Below, piece after piece: positions 16,201-26,279 of a DNA stretch of 64,000 nt. The position numbers and the translations under genes were made by a program. Below the pieces are notes generated by a model. That model searched no databases. It saw only the letters and a program-made list of their open reading frames with translations, and had not been told where the DNA came from. How positions within the stretch are numbered: position 1 is the first letter of the stretch; every line of letters begins with the position of its first letter. Where the stretch lies: assembly GCA_003167365.1 (NCBI GenBank), contig PMTM01000007.1, positions 1 to 64,000 of the forward strand. Direction: 5' to 3'. This DNA is from Spartobacteria bacterium. Lineage in GTDB: Bacteria; Verrucomicrobiota; Verrucomicrobiia; Chthoniobacterales; UBA10450.

Positions 16201-17481
16201 ATGCAAGTCTTGGCGAAGAGCAAACCCCGTGTCGTCATTGTCGGCGCCGGCTTTGGGGGACTTGAAGCGGCGAAGAAACTTTGCGGCAAAGATGTGCAAG
16301 TAACGGTGATCGACTGGACGAATCACCATCTTTTTCAGCCGCTGCTGTATCAGGTAGCGACTGCTGCGCTTTCGCCGGCGGACATCGCCGCACCGGTGCG
16401 TGCTGTTCTGAGCGAATGCAGAAACATGGATGTGATGCTCGCGGAGGTGCAATCGGTGGATGTCGACGCAAAAACGGTGAAGACGGGCGATCTCCAGGTC
16501 AGCTACGACTATTTGATTTTGGCGACCGGCTCGCGCCACTCATATTTCGGTCATCCGGAATGGGAACCGTTGGCGCCCGGGCTCAAGAGTTTGGAAGATG
16601 CAATAGAGATTCGCCGCCGGATCTTGATGGCCTTCGAGTATGCCGAGAAAATTACGGATGAAGTGGCGCGTCGAGCGGCGATGACATTCGTGATTGTTGG
16701 CGGCGGACCGACTGGCGTTGAAATGGCCGGAGCGATCGCCGAGATCGCGCGTTACACGCTGGCAAAAGATTTCCGCCACATTGATCCGTCGCAGGCGCGC
16801 GTGATTTTGATCGAAGGGGAGCCGCGCGTTCTCGCTGCCTTTCCAGAAGATCTATCCGCGAAAGCGCTGAAACAACTTATCGATCTTGGCGTCGAAGTTC
16901 GCACCGGAATACATGCCGCGAATTTGACCGACGCCGGTTTGCAGGCCGGTGACGAATTCATTGCCTGTCGCGTGAAAGTTTGGGCGGCGGGCAACGAAGC
17001 ATCGTTCGTCGGCAAATCGCTTGGCGTGGAACGGGACGGAGCGGGTCGCGTAATTGTGAACGACGATCTCACGATTCCGGGGCATCCCGAAGTCCAGGTG
17101 ATTGGCGATCTTGCGAATTTTTCTCATCAGACCGGGAAACCGTTGCCCGGCGTTTCACCGGTGGCGATGCAGCAAGGACGTCACGCCGCGCGAAACGTTC
17201 TGGCGATGATCGGCAATCACAAACCGCAGCGCTTTCACTATTTTGACAAAGGCCGCATGGCGACGATTGGCCGCAACAAAGCCGTGGCTGATCTAAGAGT
17301 CGTGCATCTCAGCGGATTGCCCGCGTGGCTCGCATGGTTGTTTGTCCACATCATGTTCCTCGTCGGCTTCCGTAATCGCCTGGCGGTGCTTTTCCAATGG
17401 GGATGGGTCTATTTGACGTTCAACGCCGGCGCGCGATTGATTACGCGAAATTTCCAGGCGGAGCATCGGCCGCCGGCATGA
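16201..17481 (+). CDS. ndh: Type II NADH:quinone oxidoreductase
   Basis: 426 aa flavoprotein that passes electrons from NADH to quinone without pumping protons. An FAD site VVIVGAGFGGLEAAK is near the start, the quinone-site-like QPLLYQVATAALSP follows, and the NADH site VIVGGGPTGVEMAGA is at about residues 162-176. The C-terminus has a hydrophobic LAWLFVHIMFLVGF anchor. It lies 7 bp ahead of panE in a likely ndh-panE-ybeY operon. Confidence 0.9.
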   Translation: MQVLAKSKPRVVIVGAGFGGLEAAKKLCGKDVQVTVIDWTNHHLFQPLLYQVATAALSPADIAAPVRAVLSECRNMDVMLAEVQSVDVDAKTVKTGDLQVSYDYLILATGSRHSYFGHPEWEPLAPGLKSLEDAIEIRRRILMAFEYAEKITDEVARRAAMTFVIVGGGPTGVEMAGAIAEIARYTLAKDFRHIDPSQARVILIEGEPRVLAAFPEDLSAKALKQLIDLGVEVRTGIHAANLTDAGLQAGDEFIACRVKVWAAGNEASFVGKSLGVERDGAGRVIVNDDLTIPGHPEVQVIGDLANFSHQTGKPLPGVSPVAMQQGRHAARNVLAMIGNHKPQRFHYFDKGRMATIGRNKAVADLRVVHLSGLPAWLAWLFVHIMFLVGFRNRLAVLFQWGWVYLTFNAGARLITRNFQAEHRPPA

Positions 17482-17488
17482 GAAACCG

Positions 17489-18436
17489 ATGAATTATCGC
17501 ATTGCGGTCGTGGGAGCTGGCGCGATCGGTCTTTATTACGGTGGGAAACTCGCGCATGCGGGGCTCGACGTGCATTTCCTAATACGCGGCGATTTGGCGG
17601 AAATTCGACAAAACGGTCTCACTATTCGTGGCAAAGATGAAAATTTCCATATCGCGAAAGTTAATTGCTACAACTCGACCAAGGAAATTGGGCCGTGCGA
17701 TCTGGTGCTGATCGCGGTCAAGGCAACGTCGAACGAGGGGATTGTCGATCTTATCCCGCCGCTTCTGCACGAGCGGACGATGTTGATGACTTTGCAGAAC
17801 GGTCTGGGCAACGAAGAATTTCTCGCCGGACATTTCGGCGCGGAGCGTGTGCTAGGTGGACTTTGTTTCATCTGTCTCAATCGGGTCTCGCGCACGGTGG
17901 TGGAAAGATTTGATTACGGTCACGTCGTGATTGGCGAATACGGGCGGCCTCCGCAAGCGCGCACGCATGACATCGCGTCGAAATTCAAAGAGTGCGGAAT
18001 CAAATGCAGCATCGCCGAAGACCTGGCGTTGGAGCGCTGGCGCAAACTGGTCTGGAATATTCCATTCAATGGATTGTCGATCCTGGCCGGCGGAATCGAC
18101 ACCGCCGCAATTCTGGCGGATAAAGACTTGCACCGGTCGACCACCGCGCTCATGCAGGAAGTGATCGCGGCGGCAAACCAGTGCGGTCACGCGCTGCCTA
18201 TTACTGTTGCTGCCGAACAAATGAAACGAACGGAAACGATGGGCGCGTACAAGCCTTCGACGCTGCTCGATTTTGAGTCGACCAGGCCGTTGGAGATCGA
18301 AGCGATTTGGGGCGAGCCGCTCCGTCGCGCCGCTGCGGCGGGCGCGCAAGCACCGCGACTTCAAGTTCTCTATTCGCTGCTCAAATCGATTGATCGCGTG
18401 CGGCAGGCGCACGAGATCGAGAAGCGTTCGTCATGA
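17489..18436 (+). CDS. panE: 2-dehydropantoate 2-reductase
   Basis: 315 aa. It reduces ketopantoate to pantoate with NADPH. The Rossmann motif VVGAGAIGLYYGGKLA is at the N-terminus; LMTLQNGLGNEE and WRKLVWNIPFNGLS (catalytic Lys) follow in the right order. The paralogue group includes enzymes with other ketoacid substrates, so pantothenate synthesis is likely but not proved. The stop overlaps the ybeY ATG by 4 bp. Confidence 0.85.
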   Translation: MNYRIAVVGAGAIGLYYGGKLAHAGLDVHFLIRGDLAEIRQNGLTIRGKDENFHIAKVNCYNSTKEIGPCDLVLIAVKATSNEGIVDLIPPLLHERTMLMTLQNGLGNEEFLAGHFGAERVLGGLCFICLNRVSRTVVERFDYGHVVIGEYGRPPQARTHDIASKFKECGIKCSIAEDLALERWRKLVWNIPFNGLSILAGGIDTAAILADKDLHRSTTALMQEVIAAANQCGHALPITVAAEQMKRTETMGAYKPSTLLDFESTRPLEIEAIWGEPLRRAAAAGAQAPRLQVLYSLLKSIDRVRQAHEIEKRSS

Positions 18437-18888
18437 GTAGTTGCGGCCGTTCGGCGGAGATCAGAGTCCGCAATCTCCAGCGCATCGTCCCGATCAATGC
18501 CGCCGCTCTCGAGAAATTTGCTGGCAAAGCTTTGCCGCTTTGTCTCGCCCTGCACAAAACGAAGACGACCGATCTAACCAGCCTGCGGGAAATATCTGTC
18601 CTGATTGTTTCCGATCGCCGGATCGCGTCGTTGCATCGACAATTTCTTAACGAAAGCGGCGCGACGGATGTGATTACTTTTTCGCACGGTGAGATTTTCA
18701 TCGGCGCCGAAACCGCGCGGCGCCATGCCCGCGAATTTGGAAATCCGCTGACGCACGAATTGCGGTTGTACGTCATCCACGGGCTATTGCATTTGCACGG
18801 CTTTGATGACAGCGACCGAGTCGCGGCGCGCAAAATGGAAAAGGCGCAGGGGGGAATTTTGAAACGAGCGGAACTGCGGCTTGTTTGA
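18433..18888 (+). CDS. ybeY: Endoribonuclease YbeY (rRNA maturation factor)
   Basis: 151 aa. The ISVLIVSD and ATDVITF motifs are typical, and the zinc site reads HGLLHLHGFDD. His116 and His120 match the usual ligands; the third position (126) is Asp instead of the more common His, a change also known in some other phyla. It takes part in 16S rRNA 3'-end processing and ribosome quality control. It starts inside the panE stop. Confidence 0.9.
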   Translation: MSSCGRSAEIRVRNLQRIVPINAAALEKFAGKALPLCLALHKTKTTDLTSLREISVLIVSDRRIASLHRQFLNESGATDVITFSHGEIFIGAETARRHAREFGNPLTHELRLYVIHGLLHLHGFDDSDRVAARKMEKAQGGILKRAELRLV

Positions 18889-18902
18889 ACTGACGACTTC
18901 GT

Positions 18903-19295
18903 ATGTTAGCGTCCAAGATGAGGCGGCAGCCACACTGGGGCGGGGCATGGGTGGCGCAGAGGGGGAGATTCGCAGGCTCGATTCACATTGATGCAAATCC
19001 GGTGTGCGCGGCGATAGCGAATCCCACGATTGAAGAGGAAATACAAACCGAGGAGTCGCTGGATCTGCCATGGCAAGTGGTGGTGCACAACGATCCAGTT
19101 AATCTCATGACGTACGTGACGATGGTCTTTCAGCGAGTTTTTGGGTATCCGCGCGAGAAAGCGGAGCGGCACATGCTGGAAGTGCATCGCAAGGGGTACT
19201 CGATTTTGTGGAGCGGCGTTCGCGAACGCGCCGAGCTCTACGTCCAGCAGTTGCACGGTTATCTGTTGCTGGCGACGCTCGAGAAAGTCGATTGA
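18903..19295 (+). CDS. clpS: ATP-dependent Clp protease adaptor ClpS
   Basis: Delivers N-degron proteins to ClpAP/ClpCP. The C-terminal 85 aa match ClpS closely: WQVVVHNDPVNLMTYVT, FGYPREKAERHMLEVHRKG, RERAELYVQQLHGYLL. The first 33 residues do not look like ClpS, so an in-frame GTG at 19002 (97 aa product) may be the true start. The gene following encodes a DUF2017-like protein that begins 2 bp after the stop. Confidence 0.88.
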   Translation: MLASKMRRQPHWGGAWVAQRGRFAGSIHIDANPVCAAIANPTIEEEIQTEESLDLPWQVVVHNDPVNLMTYVTMVFQRVFGYPREKAERHMLEVHRKGYSILWSGVRERAELYVQQLHGYLLLATLEKVD

Positions 19296-19296
19296 T

Positions 19297-19809
19297 ATGG
19301 AGATTTGCCGGGGGGATGACGAGCTGGAAATATCGGAGCTCGATCCATTTTTGGCCGAGCTTCTCCGGCAGATTCCAGCCAGCACGAATCCGGAAGAAAG
19401 TCCCGCGGCCGAGCAGCGTCTCTTCAGCCGGCCCGCCGACAAGGGCGAGAAAGAAAGTTGCGCCGAGTGGAAACTTTACGTCGAACCGGAACTGCGAAAA
19501 CTTTTCCGCACCGCGACAGAAACGGTGGCGTCGGATCTTCAGCAATTAAATGGGAACGAACGGCCCTTCGCCAATCGCACGCTGCGCATTCCGGCCAAGC
19601 ACGCGGACGCATGGCTGAGCGCTTTAAACCAGGCACGTTTGGTCATCGCGGCGAAGTATGATTTCACGGAGGGCGAGCTTTGCGATCATTATCGCTCGCC
19701 GATTGGCTCGCGGCGCGACCTGAGCCTGTTTCAGGTAAACTTCTACGGTTTTCTCCAGGAATTTATCCTGCGCGAAATAAGCGGCTGCGGCGAGAAGCGT
19801 TCCGATTAA
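19297..19809 (+). CDS. DUF2017-like protein, clpS partner
   Basis: 170 aa from ATG at 19297, all-helical, acidic N-terminus (MEICRGDDELEISELDPFLAE). A position straight after clpS and a C-terminal region ending in SLFQVNFYGFLQEF agree with DUF2017, known next to clpS mainly in Actinobacteria. Its role is unknown but probably linked to ClpS. Family membership is inferred from context and weak pattern. Confidence 0.6.
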   Translation: MEICRGDDELEISELDPFLAELLRQIPASTNPEESPAAEQRLFSRPADKGEKESCAEWKLYVEPELRKLFRTATETVASDLQQLNGNERPFANRTLRIPAKHADAWLSALNQARLVIAAKYDFTEGELCDHYRSPIGSRRDLSLFQVNFYGFLQEFILREISGCGEKRSD

Positions 19810-20042
19810 CGCTGCTGCTTTTCCCGCACCATCGACATCAACCGGTTCTTGATGGCGGAAGACGATTTTGCGGGCTGCAAGCTGAGAGCGAAAGCTTCGT
19901 GGAGAGCGTAGCATTCTCCGATGAAGTCTTCGGCTTTTTGCCCGAATTTTTTCCGCGCCTCTTCGAATTCCTCGAGCTCGTCGGATTCGAGCGCTCCGAT
20001 TACGTAAAGCCGCGAGCGGTTCTGGAATTCTTCAAAGTTCAT
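19806..20042 (-). CDS. Soluble anti-sigma-like domain protein
   Basis: 78 aa. FQNRSRLYVIGALESDELEEFEEARKKF resembles the N-terminal domain of RskA-type anti-sigma factors. There is no membrane segment and no Cys/His zinc motif, so it is only the sigma-binding module. It overlaps the end of the preceding sigma gene by 11 bp, supporting a sigma/anti-sigma pair. Confidence 0.68.
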   Translation of the reverse strand: MNFEEFQNRSRLYVIGALESDELEEFEEARKKFGQKAEDFIGECYALHEAFALSLQPAKSSSAIKNRLMSMVREKQQR

Positions 20043-20697
20043 GTCTCAATTCCTTCAGGCCGTCATAGATTTTTTTAAGCCCTAACTCAAGCCGCGTCTT
20101 GACGGTTCCCAATGGTGTATTCGTATTTGCCGCGATTTCGCGCTGACTCATACCGCGAAAAAATGCAAGTTCAATGGCCTGCTTCTGAGCGGGCGGAAGG
20201 GAGTTAATGACCTCGCGCACAAGCACTCGCGTGTCGGCAAAGTCGATTTCTCGTTCGGTGGCGTTTTGCACCCAGGTTTCCGGTTGCAGTTCTGTTTCGG
20301 CCTGGAGGCGTTCCCCCGCGCGAGCATAAGCCTGCTTTTTGCGCAAGCCGTCGATTGCGCGACGGCGCGCCAAGGTGACCATCCAGCCCAGAGGTTTCCC
20401 CTTTTGCGCGGAAAAATTTTTCGCCTGGTTCCAGATTTCCATGAAAATTTCTTGAAGGAGATCATCTGCTTCAGCCTCGTTGTGGATTACGCGGAGGATA
20501 AGAGCCTTTAGGATGCCACTGTAGCGATCGTAAAGCTGGGAAAGTGCATCGGGATTCTCTGCCTGGATGGCGAGCATCAGGTCCAGGTCGCTCGGCGCGC
20601 CCGGCTCGAGCTCGGACACAGTTGCCGGCGGTCGCGGCTTGGCCTCGCCGTCGGCCTCGTTGTCGAGATTCAAGATGTCCTTGGGTCCTCGATTCAT
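20032..20697 (-). CDS. ECF-family RNA polymerase sigma factor
   Basis: 221 aa. Region 2 includes LYDRYSGILKALILRVI and EADDLLQEIFMEIW; region 4 has SQREIAANTNTPLGTVKTRL as the -35 binding helix. The 45-residue N-terminal extension is acidic and Pro-rich. SigK-like ECF groups have similar region 2 sequences. It is probably controlled by the small anti-sigma-like protein encoded just downstream. No target promoter could be assigned. Confidence 0.9.
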   Translation of the reverse strand: MNRGPKDILNLDNEADGEAKPRPPATVSELEPGAPSDLDLMLAIQAENPDALSQLYDRYSGILKALILRVIHNEAEADDLLQEIFMEIWNQAKNFSAQKGKPLGWMVTLARRRAIDGLRKKQAYARAGERLQAETELQPETWVQNATEREIDFADTRVLVREVINSLPPAQKQAIELAFFRGMSQREIAANTNTPLGTVKTRLELGLKKIYDGLKELRHEL

Positions 20698-20941
20698 ACA
20701 GACGCGCGCTGGGTCGACGTCGGCGCGGCCACTGAATCTGCCAGAACGGGCGCAGGCGGGCGAGTTGAAGGCATCCGAGAGTTTTAGTCGGCGTAGTAGC
20801 TTCGTCCAACGGTTTCACGGCGACGATAAGCCTTGACCAAAGAAGTGCCGGGCAAATACGATCCCCGCCACTAACGCGAGTCGCCGCGTCCCTGTGCGCG
20901 ATCGTCACCGTTTAAGCCAAACTTAGGAAAGGAAAACTGAA

Positions 20942-21580
20942 ATGAAATTCATCATGTCGCTTCTTGCCATAACCGCATTGAGCTTTGTCACATCGGCGTT
21001 CGCCCAGGAGGAATCGCCGTCTGCCACTCCTCCGGAGAACCCGTCCACAACGATTGAGGAAAAGCCTTCGACCACTATTGAGGAGCCCAAAGCGCAGAAA
21101 AAAGAAGAGCCTGTCGCGCAAAAGAAAGAAGCGCCAACGGCGCAGAAAAAAGAGGCCGTTGCTACAACCGCCGCGCCCGCTTCTGGAAAGAAAATGAGTC
21201 CCGATGCTGCGTTGCGAGACATGGAAAACAAATGGGAGGGCGCATATGCAAAGCATGACTTCGCAACCGTGGAGACAATGGTGGCCGATGATTTTGTCGG
21301 CGTGAGTTCCAAGCCGGGCGCTAAAGTTCAAAACCGTCGCGCGATGTTGTCCGATATGAAAGCCGACAAAGACACATATACATCGACGAAGAACGAGAAG
21401 CTCGATGTCCGTATGTTTGGAAACGGCTTTGCTGTTGTCGTCGGAACCGCGCGTGAAAAGGGCACCGGCAAAGACGGCAAGGCGTTCGATCGTGCTTATC
21501 GTTTCACTGACACGTGGGTGGATCGCAACGGCAAATGGCAGTGTGTTGCCAGTCAGGCATCATTGGTGTCGGGAAAGTAA
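20942..21580 (+). CDS. Secreted DUF4440/SnoaL-like (NTF2 fold) protein
   Basis: 212 aa. A signal peptide ends at VTSAFA-QE (about residue 21). A low-complexity linker with repeats of STTIEE and AQKKE (about 30-75) follows, and then the NTF2-like domain, with DMENKWEGAYAKHDFATVETMVADDFVG as the typical opening. Ligand unknown. An AGGAAAGGA ribosome site (20926-20934) precedes the ATG. It is divergent from the ECF sigma gene with 244 bp between. Confidence 0.78.
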   Translation: MKFIMSLLAITALSFVTSAFAQEESPSATPPENPSTTIEEKPSTTIEEPKAQKKEEPVAQKKEAPTAQKKEAVATTAAPASGKKMSPDAALRDMENKWEGAYAKHDFATVETMVADDFVGVSSKPGAKVQNRRAMLSDMKADKDTYTSTKNEKLDVRMFGNGFAVVVGTAREKGTGKDGKAFDRAYRFTDTWVDRNGKWQCVASQASLVSGK

Positions 21581-21607
21581 TTTCGATCGCAGTTAGCATT
21601 TGAAGCT

Positions 21608-21637
21608 GGAGTCGTGCGGTCCAATCCGCACGACTCC
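21608..21637. terminator. Perfect 12-bp hairpin after the DUF4440 gene
   Basis: GGAGTCGTGCGG (21608-21619) pairs fully with CCGCACGACTCC (21626-21637), 6-nt loop. There is no T-tract on either side, so termination is likely but not certain. The treS-mak gene starts 72 bp later. Confidence 0.6.
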
Positions 21638-21709
21638 GACGCGCCGTAAGATCGGCAACAGACAATCGACCGCTTGCTGTGAGGCGATTGTGCGCCAAAG
21701 GTTAGTAGC

Positions 21710-24700
21710 ATGGCGCAATCGTCCGGCGAAACAATCGCCGACCCTCTTTGGTACAAGGACGCGGTCATTTATGAGCTGCACGTCAAGACCTTTCATGACA
21801 GCGATGGCGACGGCATCGGCGATTTCCGTGGACTGATCGAGAAGCTCGATTATCTGCAGGAGCTCGGCGTCACCGCGATCTGGCTCCTCCCGTTTTATCC
21901 ATCGCCAATGCGCGACGACGGTTATGATATTGCCGATTACTACAACGTCAATCCGACCTTCGGGACGTTGCAGGATTTTCAGGCGTTTCTCGCCGCCGCG
22001 CATGGGCGAGGGCTGCGCGTCATCACTGAATTGGTGATCAATCACACGTCCGATCAAAATCCCTGGTTCCAAAAATCGCGGCGCGCGGCACTGGGTTCGC
22101 CTGAGCGCGAGTTCTACGTCTGGAGCGACACGCCGGAGAAATACCAGGATGCGCGAATCATCTTCAAAGATTTCGAGACTTCGAATTGGGCGTGGGATCC
22201 GATCGCGAAAGCATATTACTGGCACCGGTTCTATTCGCATCAACCCGATCTCAACTTCGAAAATCTGGCCGTGCACGAAGCGGTCGAAAAGGTTTGCGAC
22301 TTCTGGCTGGATCTCGGCGTCGATGGACTGCGGCTTGACGCGATTCCCTATCTCTATGAGCGCGAGGGGACGAATTGCGAAAATTTGCCCGAGACGCATG
22401 TGTATCTGAAAAAGCTGCGCGCGCATGTCGATCTAAAATTTCCCGGTCGCATGTTGCTCGCGGAGGCGAACCAATGGCCGGAGGACGCCGTGGCCTATTT
22501 CGGAGACGGCGACGAGTCGCACATGAATTTTCATTTCCCGCTCATGCCGCGAATGTTCATGTCGTTGCAGATGGAGGACCGTTTCCCCATCATCGACATT
22601 CTCGACCAAACCCCGCCCATCCCTGAAAACTGCCAGTGGGCGATGTTTCTGCGCAATCACGACGAGTTAACTCTCGAAATGGTGACTGATGAGGAACGCG
22701 ACTACATGTGGCGCGTTTACGCGAACGATCCGACTGCGCGCATCAATCTCGGCATTCGCCGCCGCCTCGCGCCCTTGCTCGCGAATAACCGGCGCAAGAT
22801 CGAGCTGCTCAATACCCTTCTCTTTTCCATGCCCGGCACGCCGATCATTTATTACGGAGATGAAATCGGGATGGGCGACAATTTCTATCTCGGGGATCGC
22901 AACGGATGTCGTACGCCGATGCAATGGAGTCCGGACCGCAACGCTGGTTTTTCCAAGGCGAACCCTCAGCGGTTATTTCTCCCGGTCATTATCGATCCCG
23001 AATACCACTACGAAGCGAGCAACGTCGAGAACCAGCAGAAGAACTTGTCGTCGCTGCTTTGGTGGATGCGGCGTGTTATTGCCATGCGCAAGAACTTCAA
23101 GGCATTCTCGCGCGGCTCACTCGAGTTTCTTTATCCGGACAATGCCAAGGTCCTCGCATTTCTTCGTCGGTTGGAAAACGAAACTATCGTTGTGGTAGTC
23201 AACCTTTCGCGCTTTTCGCAATCGGCCGAGCTCGACTTGTCGCAATTCTCCGGTTGCGTCCCAATGGAAGTTTTCAGCCGCAATCTTTTCCCCGCGATCA
23301 GGAAGTCGCCGTATCCGATGACGTTGAATCCGCATGCTTGTTACTGGTTTGTCTTGCAAGCGCAGAGCGACACCCGGCGCATTTCCAAGAAACGTGTTGT
23401 GCCGGCAATCAATGCGCGTGCGGAACTGGAAACCTTGCTGGCGAACGGTCAGCGGACGCAAATCGAGCGCGACATCCTGCCTAATTACCTTCGGGGTTGC
23501 CGCTGGTTTGGCGCGAAGGCGAGGACTGTTCGCGAAGTGAAGGTCAGCGAGGAGATCCCAATTTCCGCGGCAAGCGACGCTGCGCGTTTTTGGTTTGTGG
23601 AAGTTCATTACACTGACGGCACACCGGAAACCTATACTCTGCCTGTTCAGGTCGCTTCCGGTGATGCCGCGCACGCAGTCGAGCGCAACGCGCCGCATGC
23701 CGTGATCGCACGGTTCAACGGTGCGAAGGATGCGATCTTGTTCGACGCTGTTTGGGACGCAGGTTTTCGCGAAAAGCTTTTCCGGCTCATGCAAGATCGA
23801 CATCGAACCAGCGGGAAAGCCGGCGACCTTGTGGGGACCGCGAACGAATCGCTCACCCAAAACATCAGATCCGTTGTCCCGTCGGAAGTTCTCAGCGTCG
23901 AACAGAGCAATTCCTCAATGTTGTTTGAGGACAAATTTTTCCTTAAACTTTATCGCAAACTGGAGGATGGCGTGAACCCCGATGTGGAAGTCACTCGTTT
24001 TCTTACCGAGCGCTCAACTTTCCAGAATGTTCCGGCGTTTGGCGGCGCGATTGAATATCGCCGAGCCCCCAATAACGAGCCGACGGTTGTTTGTTTGCTG
24101 CAAAGCGCGGTTGCAGCCGAATGCGACGCTTGGAAACTGACGCTCGATTCCGTCGGCCGCTATTACGAGCGCGTCCTGGCCAAGAAAGGCGATTTGCAAA
24201 ATCAAATCACGCCCGAGGCGACGCTGCTCGATGAATTGATCGGCGGCATTTACCCCGAGAAAGCGAAGTTGCTTGGACAGCGTACCGGCGAGCTGCATCG
24301 CGCACTCGCCTCGGACACGGATGATCGCGCTTTCTCGCCCGAGCCGTTCAATGCCATGGCGCAGCGCTCCGTCTATCAAAACATGCGTGCTTCTTTGCGA
24401 CGCGCCTTCACGTTGCTGCAAAAGAAATTGCCGGATCTGCCCGAAGCTTTTCGCGAAGAAGTCAGAGAAGTTCTCGGCTCCGAGAAAAAGATTCTCGCCC
24501 AGGAGAAGTTGATTCTCGATCGCCGTTCCGGAGCCGCGAAAATCCGGATCCACGGCGATTATCATCTCGGCCAGGCCCTCTACACCGGAAAAGATTTTAT
24601 CATTCTCGATTTTGAAGGCGAACCGGCGCGCGCGTTGAACGAGCGAAAACTAAAACGCTCGGCCTTGCGCGATGTCGCCGCCATGATGCGCTCATTCCAA

Positions 24701-24994
24701 TACGCCGCTTACAGCGCGCTCTGGCAGCCGGCCATGCGCAGCGAAGATGTGCCATTTCTCGAACGGTGGGCCGATCTTTGGTATTGCCAGATGAGCAGCG
24801 TTTTCCTGCAGAGTTACTTGGTGACAACGTCCGGCGCGATCTTCGTCCCGCAAAATGAAGAAGACCTCCAAGTCCTGCTCGAAGCATACCTGCTCGACAA
24901 AGCCGTCTACGAAATCGGCTACGAATTAAACCATCGCCCCGACTGGGTCGTCATCCCCATCCGCGGGATCAAACATATTTTGCGCTCGGCGTAG
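21710..24994 (+). CDS. treS: Trehalose synthase-maltokinase fusion
   Basis: 1094 aa. Residues 1-560 form a GH13 trehalose synthase (maltose/trehalose interconversion): nucleophile Asp210 in [10 protein letters not shown], acid/base Glu252 in [10 protein letters not shown], and FLRNHDEL with Asp318. Residues 580-1094 form a maltokinase with a kinase-like [12 protein letters not shown] loop and ILDFEGEP metal site (about 945-970). Together they turn trehalose into maltose-1-phosphate, the donor for GlgE alpha-glucan synthesis. No glgE or glgB lies in the window. The fused form is known in several phyla. Confidence 0.93.
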   Translation: MAQSSGETIADPLWYKDAVIYELHVKTFHDSDGDGIGDFRGLIEKLDYLQELGVTAIWLLPFYPSPMRDDGYDIADYYNVNPTFGTLQDFQAFLAAAHGRGLRVITELVINHTSDQNPWFQKSRRAALGSPEREFYVWSDTPEKYQDARIIFKDFETSNWAWDPIAKAYYWHRFYSHQPDLNFENLAVHEAVEKVCDFWLDLGVDGLRLDAIPYLYEREGTNCENLPETHVYLKKLRAHVDLKFPGRMLLAEANQWPEDAVAYFGDGDESHMNFHFPLMPRMFMSLQMEDRFPIIDILDQTPPIPENCQWAMFLRNHDELTLEMVTDEERDYMWRVYANDPTARINLGIRRRLAPLLANNRRKIELLNTLLFSMPGTPIIYYGDEIGMGDNFYLGDRNGCRTPMQWSPDRNAGFSKANPQRLFLPVIIDPEYHYEASNVENQQKNLSSLLWWMRRVIAMRKNFKAFSRGSLEFLYPDNAKVLAFLRRLENETIVVVVNLSRFSQSAELDLSQFSGCVPMEVFSRNLFPAIRKSPYPMTLNPHACYWFVLQAQSDTRRISKKRVVPAINARAELETLLANGQRTQIERDILPNYLRGCRWFGAKARTVREVKVSEEIPISAASDAARFWFVEVHYTDGTPETYTLPVQVASGDAAHAVERNAPHAVIARFNGAKDAILFDAVWDAGFREKLFRLMQDRHRTSGKAGDLVGTANESLTQNIRSVVPSEVLSVEQSNSSMLFEDKFFLKLYRKLEDGVNPDVEVTRFLTERSTFQNVPAFGGAIEYRRAPNNEPTVVCLLQSAVAAECDAWKLTLDSVGRYYERVLAKKGDLQNQITPEATLLDELIGGIYPEKAKLLGQRTGELHRALASDTDDRAFSPEPFNAMAQRSVYQNMRASLRRAFTLLQKKLPDLPEAFREEVREVLGSEKKILAQEKLILDRRSGAAKIRIHGDYHLGQALYTGKDFIILDFEGEPARALNERKLKRSALRDVAAMMRSFQYAAYSALWQPAMRSEDVPFLERWADLWYCQMSSVFLQSYLVTTSGAIFVPQNEEDLQVLLEAYLLDKAVYEIGYELNHRPDWVVIPIRGIKHILRSA

Positions 24995-25007
24995 GACGCT
25001 AAGGCGA

Positions 25008-25549
25008 ATGTTCTCTTTTGTGTATCGACATCGAGTTTGGCTGATTGCTTTTTATTTAGTTGGCGCGGGCTTCTTCCTGATTGCGACACAATCAGTCTTC
25101 AACGGAGGACTAAGTTTTTCAGTTCGGATTCTTTGGTTCCCGTTAGCTCTTTTGATCTTTGGGTTCACATGGCTTAACCGTCGTTTTTTTTACGCAATGC
25201 AAAGTCGCTGGAAGACATGGTTAGCTGCGCTTGCATGGTACCCCGTGTCGCTCCTGCTGACTTGGCCTTATGTGATGGCCTTGAATGCGGCCACGAGCAC
25301 AGGCGACCGGATGGCCTGCAGTGGGCCAATTCAGAGAAAATGGATTCTTCGGGAAGAGGAAAGTCTTACCAGATTGATGTATTGGATTCGTCAACCGCGC
25401 ACATGGTTACGTTCATCATTCCGCCCCAGAAATATAATTCGCTGAGCGAAGGAGACATTTTCACCGCAGAGTTTATCCGAGGCGGATTTGGAATTCCCTA
25501 TCGCTGGAGAATTGGTTCGCAAAGTGAGAGAAACAAATTGCCAGATTAA
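25008..25549 (+). pseudogene. Small membrane protein gene split by a frameshift
   Basis: The first frame (25008 onward) gives three membrane segments (MFSFVYRHRVWLIAFYLVG...) and then loses protein character after SGPIQRKW. From about 25350 the frame one base back reads GKSYQIDVLDSSTAHM...GFGIPYRWRIG with normal composition to a stop at 25549. The two halves look like one protein of about 180 aa that has lost a single base near 25350-25358. This may be a true mutation or a sequence error. Family not recognised. Confidence 0.6.
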
Positions 25550-25604
25550 AGGTTGGCGGCACGCGAACTCGCGTTTATAAACAGCTTCAAATTCGGAAAA
25601 GATT

Positions 25605-26276
25605 ATGAATCAACATCTTGACAAAATCGACAGCGACATCGCAGGCAAAAATCTATTAAAGCATCCGTTTTATCTGGCGTGGACGCGCGGGGAACTTAGC
25701 AAGGAGGCGCTGACGGATTATGCGCGGCAATACTATCATCATGTGGCGGCGTTCCCGACGTATCTATCGGCCGTGCACGCAAAGTGCGACGATCAACCAA
25801 CGCGGAAACAGTTGCTCGACAATTTGGTCGATGAAGAAGCCGGCTCACCGAATCACCCGGATTTGTGGGTGAAGTTCGCCGAAGGCCTTGGCGTTTCCGA
25901 TGTTGATGTTCGGAGCGCGGAGAAAGAGCCGGAGACAAAGAATTTGATTGGAACATTTCGATCCGTTTGTGGCGAAGGATCGACCGCGGAAGGTTTGGCC
26001 GCGCTCTATGCTTATGAGAGCCAGATTCCGCCAATCTGTGAATCGAAGATCGATGGATTGAAGAAGCATTACGGCTTTAACGATCCGGAACATTATCGTT
26101 ATTTCAGTGTTCATATCGAAGCTGACCGTGAGCATTCGGCCGCCGAGCGCAAAATGCTTTCTGGGTACGTCGACGATCGCAATTTCGATTCAGTGAAAGA
26201 ATCCGTGAATCGCGTGCTCGACACGCTTTGGGAAATGCTCTCTGGCGTTTGCCGGCGGCACGCGATCGCGTGCTGA
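25605..26276 (+). CDS. CADD-family (TenA/PqqC fold) folate-related diiron protein
   Basis: 223 aa, very close in pattern to Chlamydia CADD. That protein makes p-aminobenzoate for folate by sacrificing its own Tyr27 and a Lys. The equivalent residues are kept here as Tyr23 (HPFYLAW) and Lys148 (ESKIDGL). The diiron ligands are also kept: Glu77, His84, Glu138, His170, Asp174, His177. It is therefore a likely alternative to PabABC, although no other folate gene is nearby. A palindromic repeat follows 4 bp after the stop. Confidence 0.85.
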   Translation: MNQHLDKIDSDIAGKNLLKHPFYLAWTRGELSKEALTDYARQYYHHVAAFPTYLSAVHAKCDDQPTRKQLLDNLVDEEAGSPNHPDLWVKFAEGLGVSDVDVRSAEKEPETKNLIGTFRSVCGEGSTAEGLAALYAYESQIPPICESKIDGLKKHYGFNDPEHYRYFSVHIEADREHSAAERKMLSGYVDDRNFDSVKESVNRVLDTLWEMLSGVCRRHAIAC

Positions 26277-26279
26277 GGT

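Noticed and set aside
21608-21637. Riboswitch or attenuator ahead of treS
   Set aside because: Only a simple 12-bp hairpin is visible, closer to the upstream gene's end; no conserved aptamer seen.
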